Below are positions 62,680 to 64,000 of a stretch of DNA of 64,000 nucleotides, piece after piece. The stretch spans positions 77,935,739 to 77,999,738 of the forward strand of contig NC_089583.1 in assembly GCF_019320115.1 (NCBI RefSeq), in the 5' to 3' direction. Position 1 is the stretch's first letter. Every line of letters starts with the position of its first letter. This stretch comes from Miscanthus floridulus (taxonomy: Eukaryota; Streptophyta; Magnoliopsida; Poales; Poaceae). The position numbers and the translations under genes were made by a program. Below the pieces are notes generated by a model. That model had not been told where the DNA came from. It did not search any database and saw only the letters and a program-made list of their open reading frames with translations.

Positions 62680-64000
62680 CTCCGCTACCATCGGTGAATT
62701 TGCTTTGCATTGTTGAACAGCCTTATTGTTGCTGACGACCGTTATGTTTGTAGAGCAAGATGCGGACCTCAATCAGTTGCATCAAGTCATCAGTCAACTT
62801 CAAGAGGAGGAGAAGAAGGCGTCTTGGTGAGTGGAGAAACTATCCAAGGAGTTGAAAGGTGAGTAGGTCATGGTCAAAGTTGTTGCTGAAGTGACTTCTT
62901 CACTTGACGGGTCTTCTCGGTGTTTGCAGAATACCGCCAGAGGACCAGGGCATAGTTCGACATGCTAGAGCTAGAGGCCAGAACCCAAAGGGGGAAACTT
63001 GATGCTATGGTTGCTGGGGTCAAGCCTATGCTCGACTACGTTGACATGGATGTAGCTCCTTAGCCCGATGACAGGACACTACATTCGAACACCATCATTG
63101 ATAGATGCAAGGTGGTGTGGGAGAACTTCAAGAGCTTCAACCAAGATGCCACTATCTCCGCCATGACCCATGCCCTAGCGGTAGTCTGGTCTCATTACCC
63201 TGCCATCAATCTTCAAGCGATAGGGGCTAGATTTGCTAGAGGGATGGGTGCGATGAAGCAGCAGCAGCTGGAGGATGAGGTGCATGATGCGGAGAAGAAG
63301 CTGGCCGGCGGCATCGATCTGTTCGGTGAGGTGGACGGAGATGGCCAAACACAATGACCTGCTCAGAAAGTATCTTGTAAAGAACATCTAGAGAGGATAG
63401 TTAAATGTGCTAGGGCGTAGACAAATATTTATGTATGTGTATAAATGTTGTAAAGTGACATGTGCTTGTTTATGCAGTTTGCCAGCACTTTCGGTGAAAA
63501 ATTGATGTAGTGTTAAGCCTAACGCAATTATACGTAGTATAAGTAGCGTCCGAGTAGTTAGTTCATTACTGAGCTCTTGGCCTTGGCTAGCCCGTATTCC
63601 ATAACATCGAGCACGGAGCCTGTGCACATGTAGGAGGAATAGACGTGACCGAGGAATCACAGCCGACCACCCATAACGCGGAGCGTGGAGCCCGTAGCAC
63701 ATGTAGGGAGAGATCGGAGACTGGATTTTCTCCAAAGAATACAGAGCGGAACATGTGCTGCTCGATGGTTGGCAAAATATCTTAGAGATATTTTAGTATG
63801 GAGAAACATGGCAGAGCTTTTATGAAGATCACGTATATTTGTTAGAGTTTGTTAAGGAGTAGCTTAGACCTGGCAACCGCAAATGTAGATTAAACCAGTA
63901 GTGGAGAAATAATGGAGACAAATTATGGCGACAAAAACTTCATTTATTATGGAGTGGAGAGTACATATCTGGAGCATTTCAAGGATAGAAACGTATAAGG
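62680..64000 (-). mobile_element. partial Tat-type element of the Element 1 family
   Basis: From about 62680 the plus strand is collinear with the reverse complement of Element 1 from about 9300 down to about 8000. First comes the additional ORF C-terminal part (plus-strand frame near 62755-63357, with VWENFKSFNQDATISAMTHA and QQLEDEVHDAEKKLAGGIDL), then the spacer. Pol of this copy would lie beyond the window end. The left boundary abuts gag of Element 3 without LTR ends, so it is a truncation or recombination joint. It is clearly diverged from Element 1, so not a recent duplicate. Confidence 0.8.
62755..63357 (+). pseudogene. additional ORF fragment of the terminal Tat copy
   Basis: Helical, charged sequence with LHQVISQLQEEEKKAS near 62775-62820. 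Beyond several stops lies the open frame 63112-63357 (VVWENFKSFNQDATISAMTH, IGARFARGMGAMKQQQLEDE). It matches the minus-strand frame at 8669-9270 in Element 1 and is more open here than there. No catalytic motif was seen. Confidence 0.65.

Overview
This window is a repeat-dominated stretch of a plant nuclear chromosome. The retroelement lineages and the Sirevirus-type LTR with its ACCGGACGC motifs point to a grass, probably the panicoid/andropogonoid group (sorghum, sugarcane, Miscanthus or maize relatives). The organism is an inference. No intact ordinary host gene could be supported. A few exon-like islands on the minus strand (0.2-3.3 kb, 22.0-22.3 kb, 28.8-30.1 kb) may be fragments of genes that were invaded by transposons.

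Layout. 1-3.3 kb: AT-rich DNA with possible minus-strand exons, one possibly B3-like, and a small MITE. 3.3-13.3 kb: a Tat-type Ty3/gypsy element (+) with both LTRs, a decayed gag-protease-integrase, no reverse transcriptase core, and an antisense extra ORF. 13.3-22.7 kb: MITEs, a possible SINE, a minus-strand LTR fragment split by a 2.0-kb Sirevirus-type solo LTR (TSD CCCCC), a GTGTTAC-rich tandem duplication and an L1 LINE fragment. 22.7-27.9 kb: a Ty1/copia element (-) with 0.4-kb LTRs. 31.0-35.6 kb: a CACTA transposon that carries a GRF-zinc-finger/membrane-tail gene and a decayed Ulp1-like protease gene but lacks the transposase core. 35.6-36.2 kb: an L1 endonuclease fragment.

36.5-62.7 kb: a second, larger Tat-type gypsy element (-), also without a reverse transcriptase. 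It is interrupted by a small coding-poor LTR element (38.5-41.5 kb, perfect TSD ATAGC) and by a complete but decayed Tekay/Del-type chromovirus (+, 43.3-56.9 kb) with LTRs that were originally about 4.7 kb. 62.7-64 kb: the start of a third Tat-type copy related to the first one.

The most striking observation is in the chromovirus. Upstream of gag it carries a separate ORF (47684-48262) whose first 21 mature residues match the histone H3 tail at 14 positions, including the ARKS motif around Lys9. A coiled coil and a very acidic C-terminus follow. The integrase of the same element ends in a chromodomain, the module family that in many proteins binds methylated H3 tails. A second window-wide signal is that premature stops in the retroelement genes are mostly TAG and sit where a single CAG-to-TAG or CTGG-to-CTAG transition would create them. 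That is the footprint expected from deamination of CHG-methylated cytosine. All reading was by eye; boundaries without stated terminal motifs are approximate.
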